A stretch of DNA of 64,000 nt. Source: SXOA01 sp046153945 (GTDB lineage: Bacteria; Planctomycetota; Planctomycetia; Pirellulales; Pirellulaceae). The position numbers were made by a program, and so were the translations under genes. Below the pieces are notes generated by a model, which searched no databases, had not been told where the DNA came from, and saw only the letters and a list, made by a program, of their open reading frames with translations. Within the stretch, counting starts at the first letter, position 1. The number at the start of each line of letters is the position of its first letter. Positions 43,912-50,286 of this stretch are shown one piece after another. The stretch covers positions 1-64,000 of the forward strand of contig JBJXFF010000025.1 in assembly GCA_046153945.1 (NCBI GenBank). Reading direction: 5' to 3'.

Positions 43912-44521
43912 ACGCCAACGTTCGCATTGCCAGTAATTAGGAAATCTCCGTCTGCCCAAGGGTTCCCTTCCTGGCAGACTCTAACGATTGGTGAATTTCT
44001 CCCGCGTTAAGCTGTGCCGGTCAGCGAAGGAACGTCAGGCAAATGCGCTGCCAACCGGCCGCGCTTCCGGCAAGGTTTCACCACCTTCCAGAAGCCTCAA
44101 TCTTTGCGTAACAGTCGTCGTAAACTACTGGCAGAAAATTGTTTGCGGACGTTCAAGACGGCTAACTAGCAGGGACGATACGACAGTTGTCACCGACCAG
44201 AGTAATCGCGCCATGAAGGCGCAATTGCTTTGCCGGACGAACCGGAACTGACTCACTGAGCTAACGGAAGGCTCGGCCGGTTCTGGTGTATGACAACCCG
44301 ATGATGCGGAGTTACGGCCTACCTCATCCCCGCATCAAGCATCACCCCACCTACCTAGCAAACCCGCAATGGTTTTCAGGCAATTGGATTGTCTGAAGAC
44401 CTGTCCAATCGCGAACGACCAGCCACATCCCCAGGGAAGGGCGAAAGCGTTCGCGTGATCCGGCCGGACCGGGACATGCGTTAGTTTCGATGGTTCCATC
44501 GTGATAAGGAGACGTCGCTCG
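43912..44521. other. Intergenic region upstream of the Cys-rich protein gene
   Basis: 610 bases. A GTCTGCC/GGCAGAC stem at 43950-43979 just after rny may end its transcript but has no T tail. A GATGCGG/CCGCATC-type stem lies near 44302-44334. Short open frames here lack coding character. The presumed promoter of the Cys-rich gene is not obvious. Confidence 0.45.
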
Positions 44522-45442
44522 ATGAAATGGAACATTTTTGTTGGATCGTTGGTACTCGCGCTAGCCGCTTGTACCCAGAGCTTTGGATTCGACCTGCTGG
44601 ACCGGATGCTCGGTTCCAGCGGATGCGGCTGCGAAACCAGCTGCTGCGAAACCAAGTGCTGCAAAGTCAAATGCGCGAAGACCCGCTGTGGCAGTGGCTG
44701 TGATAGCTGCGCCAAAGTGGCTCCCTCGTGCGGGGTTGCCGCTCCTTCCTGCGTGAAGGCGGCCCCCACCTGTGCTGCTGCTGCACCGACCTGTGCCGCG
44801 GCGAGCCCGACCTGCGCTGCTGCTCCTTCGTGCGGTGCTGACAAGTGCGGAAACGGCTGCGGGAAATCTTCCTGCTGCCGCAAGTCCTTGTGCGAACGCA
44901 TCAGTGGCTGCCGTAGCTGCAAGCCCGCTTGTGGAACCGGTTGTGGCAATGGGTGTGCGAAAGCCGCCCCGAGCTGCGCCGCTCCGTCCTGCGGTGTTGC
45001 CGCTCCGAGCTGCGTGAAGGCTGCTCCCACCTGTGCCGCTGCTGCCCCGACCTGCGCTGCCGCGTCGCCCACGTGCGCTGCTGCCCCGTCGTGCAATAGC
45101 GGTTGCAACAAGGGCTGTGGCACCAAGTGCTGCAAGCCTTGCTTGCTCGACCGTATCTTTGCCTGCAACAGCTGCAACAAGGGTTGCAACAGCTGCAGCA
45201 AGAGCTGCGGAAACGGCTGCACCAAGGCCGCTCCTAGCTGTGCCGCTCCTTCCTGTGGAGTTGCCGCTCCGAGCTGCGTGAAGGCTGCCCCCGCCTGCGG
45301 TTGCGATGCGAAGGCTCCGGCCGCCGCTCCTGCCGCTGGTGGCGACATGGCCCCGGTGCCCCCGGCCCCGGTGGTTGATCCTTCCGCTTTCAAGGCTCAG
45401 AACAACGGTCGGGTCGTTCGCTCCGCCAGCCTGGTTCGCTAG
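44522..45442 (+). CDS. Cysteine-rich repetitive exported protein (50 Cys)
   Basis: 306 residues from ATG 44522 (AAGGAG ten bases upstream); a GTG at 44501 is in frame. The signal sequence MKWNIFVGSLVLALAAC ends in LAAC, a fair lipobox. The mature part has 50 cysteines by count. Two kinds of block alternate: C-G-x-G-C / C-C clusters (GCGCETSCCETKCC, CNKGCNSCSKSCGNGC) and a 35-residue Ala/Pro/Cys repeat (GVAAPSCVKAAPTCAAAAPT...) present twice in full and once partly. The tail is Pro/Ala-rich and ends RVVRSASLVR. I infer a disulfide- or metal-cross-linked envelope protein; planctomycete walls are rich in Cys protein. Single gene with its own terminator. Confidence 0.82.
   Translation: MKWNIFVGSLVLALAACTQSFGFDLLDRMLGSSGCGCETSCCETKCCKVKCAKTRCGSGCDSCAKVAPSCGVAAPSCVKAAPTCAAAAPTCAAASPTCAAAPSCGADKCGNGCGKSSCCRKSLCERISGCRSCKPACGTGCGNGCAKAAPSCAAPSCGVAAPSCVKAAPTCAAAAPTCAAASPTCAAAPSCNSGCNKGCGTKCCKPCLLDRIFACNSCNKGCNSCSKSCGNGCTKAAPSCAAPSCGVAAPSCVKAAPACGCDAKAPAAAPAAGGDMAPVPPAPVVDPSAFKAQNNGRVVRSASLVR
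44729..45094 (+). repeat. Direct 105-bp repeats inside the Cys-rich gene
   Basis: Copies at 44729-44833 and 44990-45094 encode the same 35-residue Cys/Ala/Pro unit; a third partial copy starts near 45254. Differences are mostly synonymous, pointing to internal duplication kept by selection on the protein. Confidence 0.8.
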
Positions 45443-45473
45443 GCCAACGGTAGCTTAGAGGCTACGACATCAC

Positions 45474-45515
45474 GCGGCCTGCCAAGGTGCAAACTTTGGC
45501 AGGCCGCTTTTATTT
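45474..45515 (+). terminator. Rho-independent terminator of the Cys-rich gene
   Basis: A 12-bp stem GCGGCCTGCCAA / TTGGCAGGCCGC with a 10-base loop, followed by TTTTATTT, 31 bases after the stop codon. Confidence 0.9.
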
Positions 45516-45529
45516 CTTGGGGGGCTCCA

Positions 45530-45602
45530 AGCTTAGCCACCGCGCCCACGCGGTGTCCGTGAATGCGGCCATCACTCACCGCGTGGACGCGGCGGCTAAG
45601 CT
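45530..45602. repeat. Palindromic repeat element, copy A (REP-like)
   Basis: Two 26-base arms (45530-45555 and 45577-45602) match as inverted repeats at 24 of 26 positions: AGCTTAGCC(A/G)CCGCG... The right half with its flank (GCGGCCATCACTCACCGCGT ... GCTATCTGG) recurs at 53117-53160. Confidence 0.75.
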
Positions 45603-45650
45603 ATCTGGCCGGCCCGTAGGGTGCATGTAGCGCCAGCGAAATGCACGCGT

Positions 45651-45800
45651 CTAGCCCGCATTTCTCACAACGCGGGGCGATTGTGCGACACACTGTTTTG
45701 ATACCAGCCTGACGCGCAAGCGAAGGAAAGCGACGATTCCTCAAGGAGGCGGTACTGTCCTTCGCTTGCGCGTCAGGCTGGTGTGAGAAATGCGGGCTAG
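45651..45800. repeat. Nested perfect inverted repeat, 150 bp (MITE/REP-like)
   Basis: Outer arms CTAGCCCGCATTTCTCACA (45651-45669) and its exact complement (45782-45800), 19 bp. Inner arms of 25 bp (45703-45727 and 45758-45782), also exact, built on CAGCCTGACGCGCAAGCG. The left side has 33 extra bases between outer and inner arm. A long frame read through it on the minus strand (45601-46005) is an artefact of the repeat. Confidence 0.8.
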
Positions 45801-45889
45801 GAGTCACCAAAAGGGTAGACGCACTTCTGCCTACCGACTCCGGTTCGAGTGTTCGGCCGGCCTTCTGGGCAAGCATTTTCCTATCTCCT

Positions 45890-45992
45890 GAACCCCAACG
45901 GGGTTTCCCAGCGCAGCCCAGCGGTCGCACGCTTCGTGCGCACCCTGGGACGGCAGGAGCCTGACGATTCTGAACCTCAACGAGGTTACCCA
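45890..45992. repeat. Pair of GAACCyCAACGrGGTT dyad repeats
   Basis: GAACCCCAACGGGGTTTCCCA at 45890-45910 minus one base at the end, and GAACCTCAACGAGGTTACCC at about 45972-45991, each a short dyad followed by CCCA. Related GGTTACCCCTTCGGGGT units lie at 49873-49893 and 49956-49976. Confidence 0.6.
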
Positions 45993-46046
45993 AGATGGAT
46001 GCCAACCCTAGGTAACCCGTATCCTACCGGCGCGGGGCAAGTACGC

Positions 46047-46355
46047 CTAACGTCGCATGAGCATCAGCACAAAGCCGACAAAGAACAGCAGCACTGGGAT
46101 AACCGGAAGCGGTCCAGAAAAATAGACCAAACCCCCTGGGATTCCCTCCAAAACAGGAAAGAACAGATACAAAACCGGCCAAGAGAGAAAAAACAGCACT
46201 CCCGCGGTGATCATCAGCCCAGCACCATGCCGGGTCCGTTTGGCCACGATCTTGTCGGTATTAAGTGCCGCCGCACTCTCGGCGGGTAACTTGCAAACGG
46301 GGCATTCAGGGATATGGTCCAGCAGGTTTGAACCGCATGTTTTACATCGCCACAT
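46047..46355 (-). CDS. Zinc-ribbon two-pass membrane protein
   Basis: 102 residues. An N-terminal zinc ribbon (CKTCGSNLLDHIPECPVCK, two CxxC pairs) is followed by two transmembrane segments (LMITAGVLFFLSWPVLYLFF and LPVIPVLLFFVGFVLMLM). Last gene of the minus-strand small-gene cluster. Its start ATG lies inside the MKYSLR mini-frame (46342-46383) read in another phase, so translation may be coupled. The function is unknown; zinc-ribbon membrane proteins often take part in membrane protein assembly. Confidence 0.72.
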   Translation of the reverse strand: MWRCKTCGSNLLDHIPECPVCKLPAESAAALNTDKIVAKRTRHGAGLMITAGVLFFLSWPVLYLFFPVLEGIPGGLVYFSGPLPVIPVLLFFVGFVLMLMRR

Positions 46356-46383
46356 GCCAGGCTCTCCGCAGGCTGTACTTCAT
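46342..46383 (-). CDS. MKYSLR mini-ORF (13 aa) ahead of the zinc-ribbon gene
   Basis: ATG 46383 opens MKYSLRRAWHVAM then stops. The first 18 bases equal the cassette found before or at the start of the other cluster genes. It overlaps the start of the zinc-ribbon gene in another frame and its own ATG overlaps the preceding stop (ATGA). It is too short to be a membrane protein; either a leader peptide or a leftover of a truncated MKYSLRSLM gene. Confidence 0.4.
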   Translation of the reverse strand: MKYSLRRAWHVAM

Positions 46384-46484
46384 GGCTTAACATACCCCTC
46401 CGCTAGTCCACCACATGACTAGCACCCGAGGGCCAGGGCCACGATCACCGTCACCAGGAACAGGTCGCGGATGAAGAACTTCAT
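46380..46484 (-). pseudogene. Truncated MKFxIRDLF membrane peptide (stop at second conserved Trp)
   Basis: ATG 46484 overlaps the stop of the upstream gene (ATGA). It encodes MKFFIRDLFLVTVIVALALG plus Cys, then TAG (46419-46421) at codon 22, where intact paralogues have the second Trp of a WW or WL pair. The frame continues 12 codons to a TGA that overlaps the next MKYSLR start. It could be a functional 21-residue transmembrane peptide or a decayed gene. Confidence 0.5.
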
Positions 46485-46843
46485 GGAGAGGACTGCGGCG
46501 CTTCGGGGAAAAACAACGGTCGGATAGAAAGACGTAGCCAGGGCTGCCATGCAGCGCGATGAAAGGCATTGCTAAGTTGACGACACGCATGCGCATGCTG
46601 CGCCCATTCCTGCAAATCTTCGTCTGTCTCGGCTGCTTTCGTCCCAACCCTCGCTAACCAATAATAATAAGACTTGTCGTATGCCTTGGCTGCTTTTTCG
46701 TGGGCATCTGCCAATTTCAAGCATTCGCGATAGTTTCCAAGCCAGCCGAACCAAACTCCGAGCGCAACGCTAACCGTGGTGACGACAATCATCAGCGTCT
46801 TCAGGCTGAACTGATACCATCGGTGTTTTTGTTTGTCGTTCAT
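46481..46843 (-). CDS. Single-pass membrane protein with FSLKTLMIVV start
   Basis: 120 residues. The opening YQFSLKTLMIVVTTVSVALG is a variant of the cluster's MKYSLRSLMI theme, with one transmembrane helix. A helical soluble domain follows (LKLADAHEKAAKAYDKSYYYWLARVGTK; HACRQLSNAFHRAAW). Its ATG overlaps the stop of the 9-residue MKYSLRSLP mini-frame (ATGA) and its stop overlaps the ATG of the next MKFxIRDLF frame (ATGA). The function is unknown. Confidence 0.65.
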   Translation of the reverse strand: MNDKQKHRWYQFSLKTLMIVVTTVSVALGVWFGWLGNYRECLKLADAHEKAAKAYDKSYYYWLARVGTKAAETDEDLQEWAQHAHACRQLSNAFHRAAWQPWLRLSIRPLFFPEAPQSSP

Positions 46844-46869
46844 GGCAGGCTCCGCAGGCTGTACTTCAT
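46840..46869 (-). CDS. MKYSLRSLP mini-ORF (9 aa)
   Basis: ATG 46869 encodes only MKYSLRSLP before TGA, which overlaps the ATG of the 120-residue gene (ATGA at 46840-46843). The DNA is the common cassette ATGAAGTACAGCCTGCGGAG. I infer a leader frame that feeds ribosomes into the next gene. Confidence 0.45.
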   Translation of the reverse strand: MKYSLRSLP

Positions 46870-46874
46870 GGGAG

Positions 46875-46922
46875 CTACTTCTTTGGCGGATTGGCCGGCG
46901 GTGCCGAAGCGTTGGGCATCAT
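46875..46922 (-). other. Possible coupled mini-frame, Pro-rich (15 aa)
   Basis: An ATG at 46922 overlaps the stop of the 87-residue gene and reads MMPNASAPPANPPKK. No other support; noted because every neighbour is also coupled by ATGA. Confidence 0.2.
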
Positions 46923-47182
46923 GGCTTGTAGCGAATTTTGGTTTTAGTCACGTACCCAGCACTATCGCGCTGATCGATCGTGATCCACTCTTCGGAAATG
47001 TCAACCTGCGCGCCTGCACTTCGCCACTCCTTAGCCAGTGTACGCGACTCCCAGGTCTTTCGATCTTTTTCGCGTTCTAAGGCATTTTCCCATTGGAGCA
47101 GGGTTCGGTGGTCCATAAGCCACCCCAGTATGAGCGCCACAATCACCGTCATCAGGAACAAGTCGCGAATGGAGAATTTCAA
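46919..47182 (-). CDS. MKFSIRDLF-type membrane protein (87 aa)
   Basis: One N-terminal transmembrane helix (MKFSIRDLFLMTVIVALILG, then WLMDHR) followed by a charged extracytoplasmic part (ENALEREKDRKTWESRTLAK). ATG 47182 overlaps the stop of the MKYSLRSLM gene at 47179 (ATGA). It is the intact representative of the MKFxIRDLF half of the repeated pair. The opening residues SIRDLF-LMTVIVAL are a widespread planctomycete N-terminal theme without known function. Confidence 0.7.
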   Translation of the reverse strand: MKFSIRDLFLMTVIVALILGWLMDHRTLLQWENALEREKDRKTWESRTLAKEWRSAGAQVDISEEWITIDQRDSAGYVTKTKIRYKP

Positions 47183-47427
47183 GGGGAAGGCTCTTCGCTT
47201 TCTTTTAGCTCTTGCTTGATTCTCTTTTTCGCAGCCGCCTCCCGAGCCAGATTGAATTCAGGACCACTTAAATCCAAAATCTCGTCACGGCCACCAGGCG
47301 GCCAGGGCTCAGGCAAGGTTTGCGACTCGCGTTCAGTGAGAAACCGCGTTGCAATTGTTATCCCTCCCGCCAGCAATGGCGGCCCCAGTATCGCCGCGAT
47401 CATCAGGCTTCGCAGGCTGTATTTCAT
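47179..47427 (-). CDS. MKYSLRSLM-type membrane protein (82 aa)
   Basis: One transmembrane helix (MKYSLRSLMIAAILGPPLLA) followed by a charged tail (EPWPPGGRDEILDLSGPEF, AAAKKRIKQELKESEE). The cassette here has ATGAAATACAGCCTGCGAAG, two silent changes from the others. The stop overlaps the next ATG by ATGA. It lies 112 bases after the stop of the 51-residue paralogue. Confidence 0.7.
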   Translation of the reverse strand: MKYSLRSLMIAAILGPPLLAGGITIATRFLTERESQTLPEPWPPGGRDEILDLSGPEFNLAREAAAKKRIKQELKESEEPSP

Positions 47428-47539
47428 GGGGGTTATTTTTCAGGCTGAAACTTGGCAAACTTGCCTGATTTTACCCCTGCGCTGAAAATCACGCCATTCT
47501 TTGGCAGCCGACAATAGTCCGCACACCGGTCCAGAGTCT

Positions 47540-47695
47540 TCAGGCCGGTCGTCGATTGGCGCAAACGAACAGCCAAAAGGCAACTGCGCCGGTCGCACTC
47601 ACGGTGAGCGGCAAACCGGCGATCCAATAGAGAAAGCCAATTGCTGGCGGCAGCAGGGCCACAACCAGCATCAGGCTCCGCAGGCTGTACTTCAT
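47540..47695 (-). CDS. MKYSLRSLM-type membrane peptide (51 aa)
   Basis: Reads MKYSLRSLMLVVALLPPAIG, then a second hydrophobic segment (LPLTVSATGAVAFWLFVC) and ends ANRRPA. Two transmembrane segments, no soluble domain. ATG 47695 overlaps the stop of the 247-residue gene (ATGA at 47692-47695). It is short enough to be missed by usual gene callers. Confidence 0.6.
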   Translation of the reverse strand: MKYSLRSLMLVVALLPPAIGFLYWIAGLPLTVSATGAVAFWLFVCANRRPA

Positions 47696-48435
47696 GGTTC
47701 AAGGCTTGAGCGGATTTGGGACATTTCTGACGAGTTCAAAAGAGACGAGAGCTCAAGCGCCTTTGAAAACATCGAATTCATCCACGTACTCGATGCAGAC
47801 AGTTTTTCGCCGCTAATTTGAAACGACTTCCACTCGTTGCACCTTGCTTCTTGCAGCAGCCAGGCAGTCAACTCACGTTCTGCCCGCGTGCCACTCTGAG
47901 TCGCTTGCCGCGACATGGTTACATGGCCTTTTTTCCACAACGCCGTTTCAGCCGACAACAAAGCACGCGCAGAATGTAGTGATGAGTTTCTGCACATTCC
48001 CTGTTCCCACACCTGAAGAAACTCGCCAATCGAATCGAATAATTTGCTCGATGCATAGAGCCAATCAAGAGGGTCTATCGCAAACGGTGGTGCCCACTCG
48101 GAGTGTACCGAATATTCAAAAGTCGCCGCTAGGTACGCTTGAACTGCTGCTACTTCACTCTTGTTCCATCGCGTCAAATCGGAACGCACGCACGCATCCA
48201 ATAAATCTTGGACGGCAATGGTTCGCAGCAACGGCTCGGAATTTGTAAGCTGTTCCATCAGCGTTGGAATGGCAGCTCGCAATCGATCTGCATTTTCAGA
48301 AACCTGCATATCCGCAAACACAAGGCGACCGTCAGACAAGGCCGCGCTTGGTTCAGAGTTATCGCCACGCTTCATGGCCTTTTGAAATGCTCGCCGGAGC
48401 GGCTGCATTGCGGTAGACAGCTGGTTGTTTTCCAT
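47692..48435 (-). CDS. Hypothetical soluble cargo protein of the cluster (247 aa)
   Basis: A largely helical protein without signal peptide. Features: MQPLRRAFQKAMKRGDNSEP start, an internal LMEQLTNSEPLLRTIAVQDL helix-rich part, a Trp-rich stretch (SEWAPPFAIDPLDWLYASS), and a Ser-rich C-terminus. Not recognised. The stop is coupled (ATGA) to the next MKYSLRSLM gene; 13 bases separate its start from the previous stop. Codon use is less GC-rich than the core genes. Confidence 0.62.
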   Translation of the reverse strand: MENNQLSTAMQPLRRAFQKAMKRGDNSEPSAALSDGRLVFADMQVSENADRLRAAIPTLMEQLTNSEPLLRTIAVQDLLDACVRSDLTRWNKSEVAAVQAYLAATFEYSVHSEWAPPFAIDPLDWLYASSKLFDSIGEFLQVWEQGMCRNSSLHSARALLSAETALWKKGHVTMSRQATQSGTRAERELTAWLLQEARCNEWKSFQISGEKLSASSTWMNSMFSKALELSSLLNSSEMSQIRSSLEP

Positions 48436-48448
48436 CGGTATGGGAGTT

Positions 48449-48694
48449 CTAGGGATTCAGCACTTGCAGGACAATCGCAACCAGCCAGAAGACCGACTCT
48501 CTCGCTCTCTTAAAAATCACTCCCACGCCAGCTACGACCAGAGCCACGGCAATGACCACGGCGACGGCTGGCAACAAGCCACCGCCGTAGAGAGGCACCG
48601 TCACCCAAACGAAGCGAAGCAAGCCCAAGGCCGACGCAAAGCATGTCACGGAGGCCGCAAGACGCCAAAGTTCGAATTGCCACTTCGCTCTCAT
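48449..48694 (-). CDS. Two- to three-pass small membrane protein (81 aa)
   Basis: From ATG 48694: MRAKWQFELWRLAASVTCFA then two further hydrophobic segments (LPAVAVVIAVALVVAGVGVI and SVFWLVAIVLQVL). GAGG lies just before the start, as in the next upstream gene. Not recognised. It belongs to the minus-strand cluster, 24 bases after the previous stop. Confidence 0.58.
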   Translation of the reverse strand: MRAKWQFELWRLAASVTCFASALGLLRFVWVTVPLYGGGLLPAVAVVIAVALVVAGVGVIFKRARESVFWLVAIVLQVLNP

Positions 48695-48718
48695 AGCCTC
48701 GTCCCATCCGCACACGAC

Positions 48719-49054
48719 CTATGGGGCATAAAAAAGTGGAAAATCCTGTATCCAGATCCAGCATGCGACATAGGCGGCGACGGTAAATACGCCGATCAAC
48801 GTGACTATTCCCACTTCAAAGACGGTCAGGCTGTTCTTCATGCTGCGAACGAGTTCCTGAGGCAGGAATTCCAGGGAAGCCTCGAACGCGGCCAGCAATA
48901 ATGTTACGCAAGCGATAATCACAAATCCCCAAGCGGCTAAGCGCTGGGCCGCAAGACTCACACCTTTACGCCGCATCCACGGAAAGCGGAACATCATCCA
49001 ACCGGCGATACCCCATAGGGCGGCACCTGCTACTAATGCCCATGTCTTTTCCAT
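48719..49054 (-). CDS. Small multi-pass membrane protein (111 aa)
   Basis: From ATG 49054: MEKTWALVAGAALWGIAGWM, then a second (LAAWGFVIIACVTLLLAAF) and third (VGIVTLIGVFTVAAYVACWI) transmembrane segment. GAGG three bases before the start. Not recognised. It begins the left half of the cluster, just after the DUF559 cassette. Confidence 0.58.
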   Translation of the reverse strand: MEKTWALVAGAALWGIAGWMMFRFPWMRRKGVSLAAQRLAAWGFVIIACVTLLLAAFEASLEFLPQELVRSMKNSLTVFEVGIVTLIGVFTVAAYVACWIWIQDFPLFYAP

Positions 49055-49156
49055 AGCCTCAATTCTACGCAACTGCCGCGGAAAAGAAGCAACCGTGTCC
49101 TAATGAGGGTTAATTGCCGTGTTTAATGCTGGTTATTGCTGAAGCCCCACGAATGT

Positions 49157-49668
49157 CTCCCCTCTCACCGCTGCGGGGAGAGGGGCCGGGGGTGAGGGGT
49201 TGAAGGCGTGAGGCCCTCAATCAACTCCCAGCTTCCGCATTCGCTCTCTCACCCGCTCCTCAATGCCTAGGTAAACCCGCTCCGGTTCGCGCAGCACGTC
49301 AAAACCGGAAATCCGCACCACCAGGTAGCCCTCCCTCGCCAGCGCTTCATCGCGAACCCCATCGCGCTCCTGGCCTTCCTCGGTGAAATGGTCCGCGCCG
49401 TCGACTTCCAGAATGAGTTTCAGTTCCACGCAGCAGAAGTCGGCCGTGTAGGGAGGGAGGGGATATTCGCGGCGAAACTTCTGGCGGCAGACTTGCCGGT
49501 TGCGAACCCATTGCCACACGGTCCGCGCGAATTCATTGGCTGTGGCGCGCTGGTTGCGCGCGAATTGGATGGCTTCCGGGTCTCGGGCGCGGCTGCGTTT
49601 CATAAAGGCCCCCTGTTTCATGCAAGCCCCTCACCCCCAGCCCCTCTCCCCGCGGCGGGGAGAGGGGA
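49157..49668. mobile_element. DUF559 cassette flanked by ~44-bp inverted repeats
   Basis: The left arm (49157-49200) and right arm (49625-49668) are inverted copies at about 40 of 44 positions. Each contains the palindrome CCCCTCTCCCCGC-GGGGAGAGGGG plus GGGGGTGAGGGG. Between them lies one DUF559 gene. The right arm cuts into a transposase frame. No target duplication was seen. Confidence 0.6.
49217..49603 (-). CDS. DUF559 / Vsr-like endonuclease-domain protein
   Basis: 128 residues from ATG 49603 (AGGGGG six bases upstream); an ATG at 49621 is also in frame. The pattern is QRATANEFARTVWQWVRNRQ, FRREYPLPPYTADFCC, LILEVDGADHF and GYLVVRISGFDVL, the restriction-endonuclease-like core of DUF559 (E-x-D-G with catalytic acidic residues). 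Such genes are often found between palindromic repeats, and here it lies between inverted repeats. It is probably a passenger of a mobile or repeat-borne cassette. Confidence 0.82.
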   Translation of the reverse strand: MKRSRARDPEAIQFARNQRATANEFARTVWQWVRNRQVCRQKFRREYPLPPYTADFCCVELKLILEVDGADHFTEEGQERDGVRDEALAREGYLVVRISGFDVLREPERVYLGIEERVRERMRKLGVD

Positions 49669-49824
49669 GCCGGAGAACTGGGGTGCGGAAAGATTCAAAT
49701 TCCCGCAGACCTCGGCCAGGTAAGCATGGGCCTCTTTGAGCAGAGCCGCGTCCTTCAGAAAGGGTTGGCGATGTTTGGTCGAGTAAACGATGTGGAGATA
49801 GATTTGCGCGAGTGACTGAGGCAT
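49618..49824 (-). pseudogene. N-terminal remnant of an IS200/RAYT-type Y1 transposase
   Basis: MPQSLAQIYLHIVYSTKHRQ and PFLKDAALLKEAHAYLAEVC are the opening of Y1 (IS200/REP-associated) transposases. After ~48 residues the frame runs into the repeat (SGSPLPAAGRGAGGEG) and stops; the HUH motif and catalytic Tyr are missing, and no continuation is seen on the far side of the cassette. GGAG precedes the ATG. The stop overlaps the longer DUF559 start (ATGA). Confidence 0.75.
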
Positions 49825-49870
49825 GAAAAGCTCCGGTCAGAAAAACGGCGGCACGACAGCCTCGCCATTT

Positions 49871-49976
49871 TAGGTTACCCCTTCGGGGTACAGCAATCAC
49901 GTCTCTCACCGACCCAGGCTGCGCTCGCCCAGCCTCGCGAGCCTGGGCTTTGCTCGGTTACCCCTTCGGGGTGCAG
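49871..49976. repeat. Two GGTTACCCCTTCGGGGT units flanking a GC-rich dyad
   Basis: Units at 49873-49889 and 49956-49972, with a CCCAGGCT ... AGCCTGGG dyad between them (about 49915-49947). Read on the minus strand the units spell PEGV/PKG in a fused frame. Related to the dyads at 45890-45992. Confidence 0.6.
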
Positions 49977-50024
49977 CGGCGTTTTGGATTCACCCCACGG
50001 CAGACTCCGCAGGCTGTACTTCAT
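49875..50024 (-). CDS. MKYSLRSLP start fused to repeat sequence (49 aa)
   Basis: ATG 50024 overlaps the previous stop (ATGA). After MKYSLRSLPWGESKT the frame is translated repeat (PLHPEGVTEQSPGSRGW ... CCTPKG). There is no transmembrane helix. It looks like a MKYSLRSLM gene cut by insertion of the repeat, leaving only the cassette. Confidence 0.4.
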   Translation of the reverse strand: MKYSLRSLPWGESKTPLHPEGVTEQSPGSRGWASAAWVGERRDCCTPKG

Positions 50025-50194
50025 GGAGAGCTCTTCTGCCCCTCGTGCATCGGCTCAGTCCTCGTTTCTGGCGGCGGGCGATTGAGCCGTCTTCCGCGGC
50101 AGTCAGTTTGAATGGCGGGCAAGAAAAGAGCTGCAAGTACACCGGTAACGGCAACGGCGAAAGCAATGATAGCGATTATCTTTCTCGGCCTCAT
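50021..50194 (-). CDS. Small single-pass membrane protein (57 aa)
   Basis: MRPRKIIAIIAFAVAVTGVL, then AALFLPAIQ, a basic start and one transmembrane helix, followed by a Pro/Arg-rich tail (RRLNRPPPETRTEP). ATG 50194 overlaps the stop of the upstream 31-residue frame, and its TGA overlaps the next MKYSLR start, so both junctions are ATGA. Not recognised. Confidence 0.55.
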   Translation of the reverse strand: MRPRKIIAIIAFAVAVTGVLAALFLPAIQTDCRGRRLNRPPPETRTEPMHEGQKSSP

Positions 50195-50286
50195 CCCGGT
50201 ATTCTATCCCGCATCGTTGGCGTTGGCCAACTGATTGAAGGTAAGAGCGTGACCGCAATCATCAGACTTCGCAGGCTGTACTTCAT
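50191..50286 (-). CDS. MKYSLRSLM-type short peptide (31 aa)
   Basis: MKYSLRSLMIAVTLLPSISW, then PTPTMRDRIPG and stop; the hydrophobic part is too short for a firm transmembrane call. ATG 50286 overlaps the stop of the 174-residue MKFTIRDLF gene (ATGA) and its stop overlaps the next gene (ATGA). Probably a shortened member of the MKYSLRSLM set. Confidence 0.45.
   Translation of the reverse strand: MKYSLRSLMIAVTLLPSISWPTPTMRDRIPG

Noticed and set aside
44335..45393. Long minus-strand open frame (352 codons) opposite the Cys-rich gene, with repeats such as GAAFTQLGAATPQ
   Set aside because: It mirrors the codon repeats of the plus-strand gene, which has a signal sequence, ribosome site and terminator. 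The antisense frame has none of these.
45601..46005. Minus-strand frame of 134 codons
   Set aside because: It runs straight through two palindromic repeat elements; its sequence is translated repeat.
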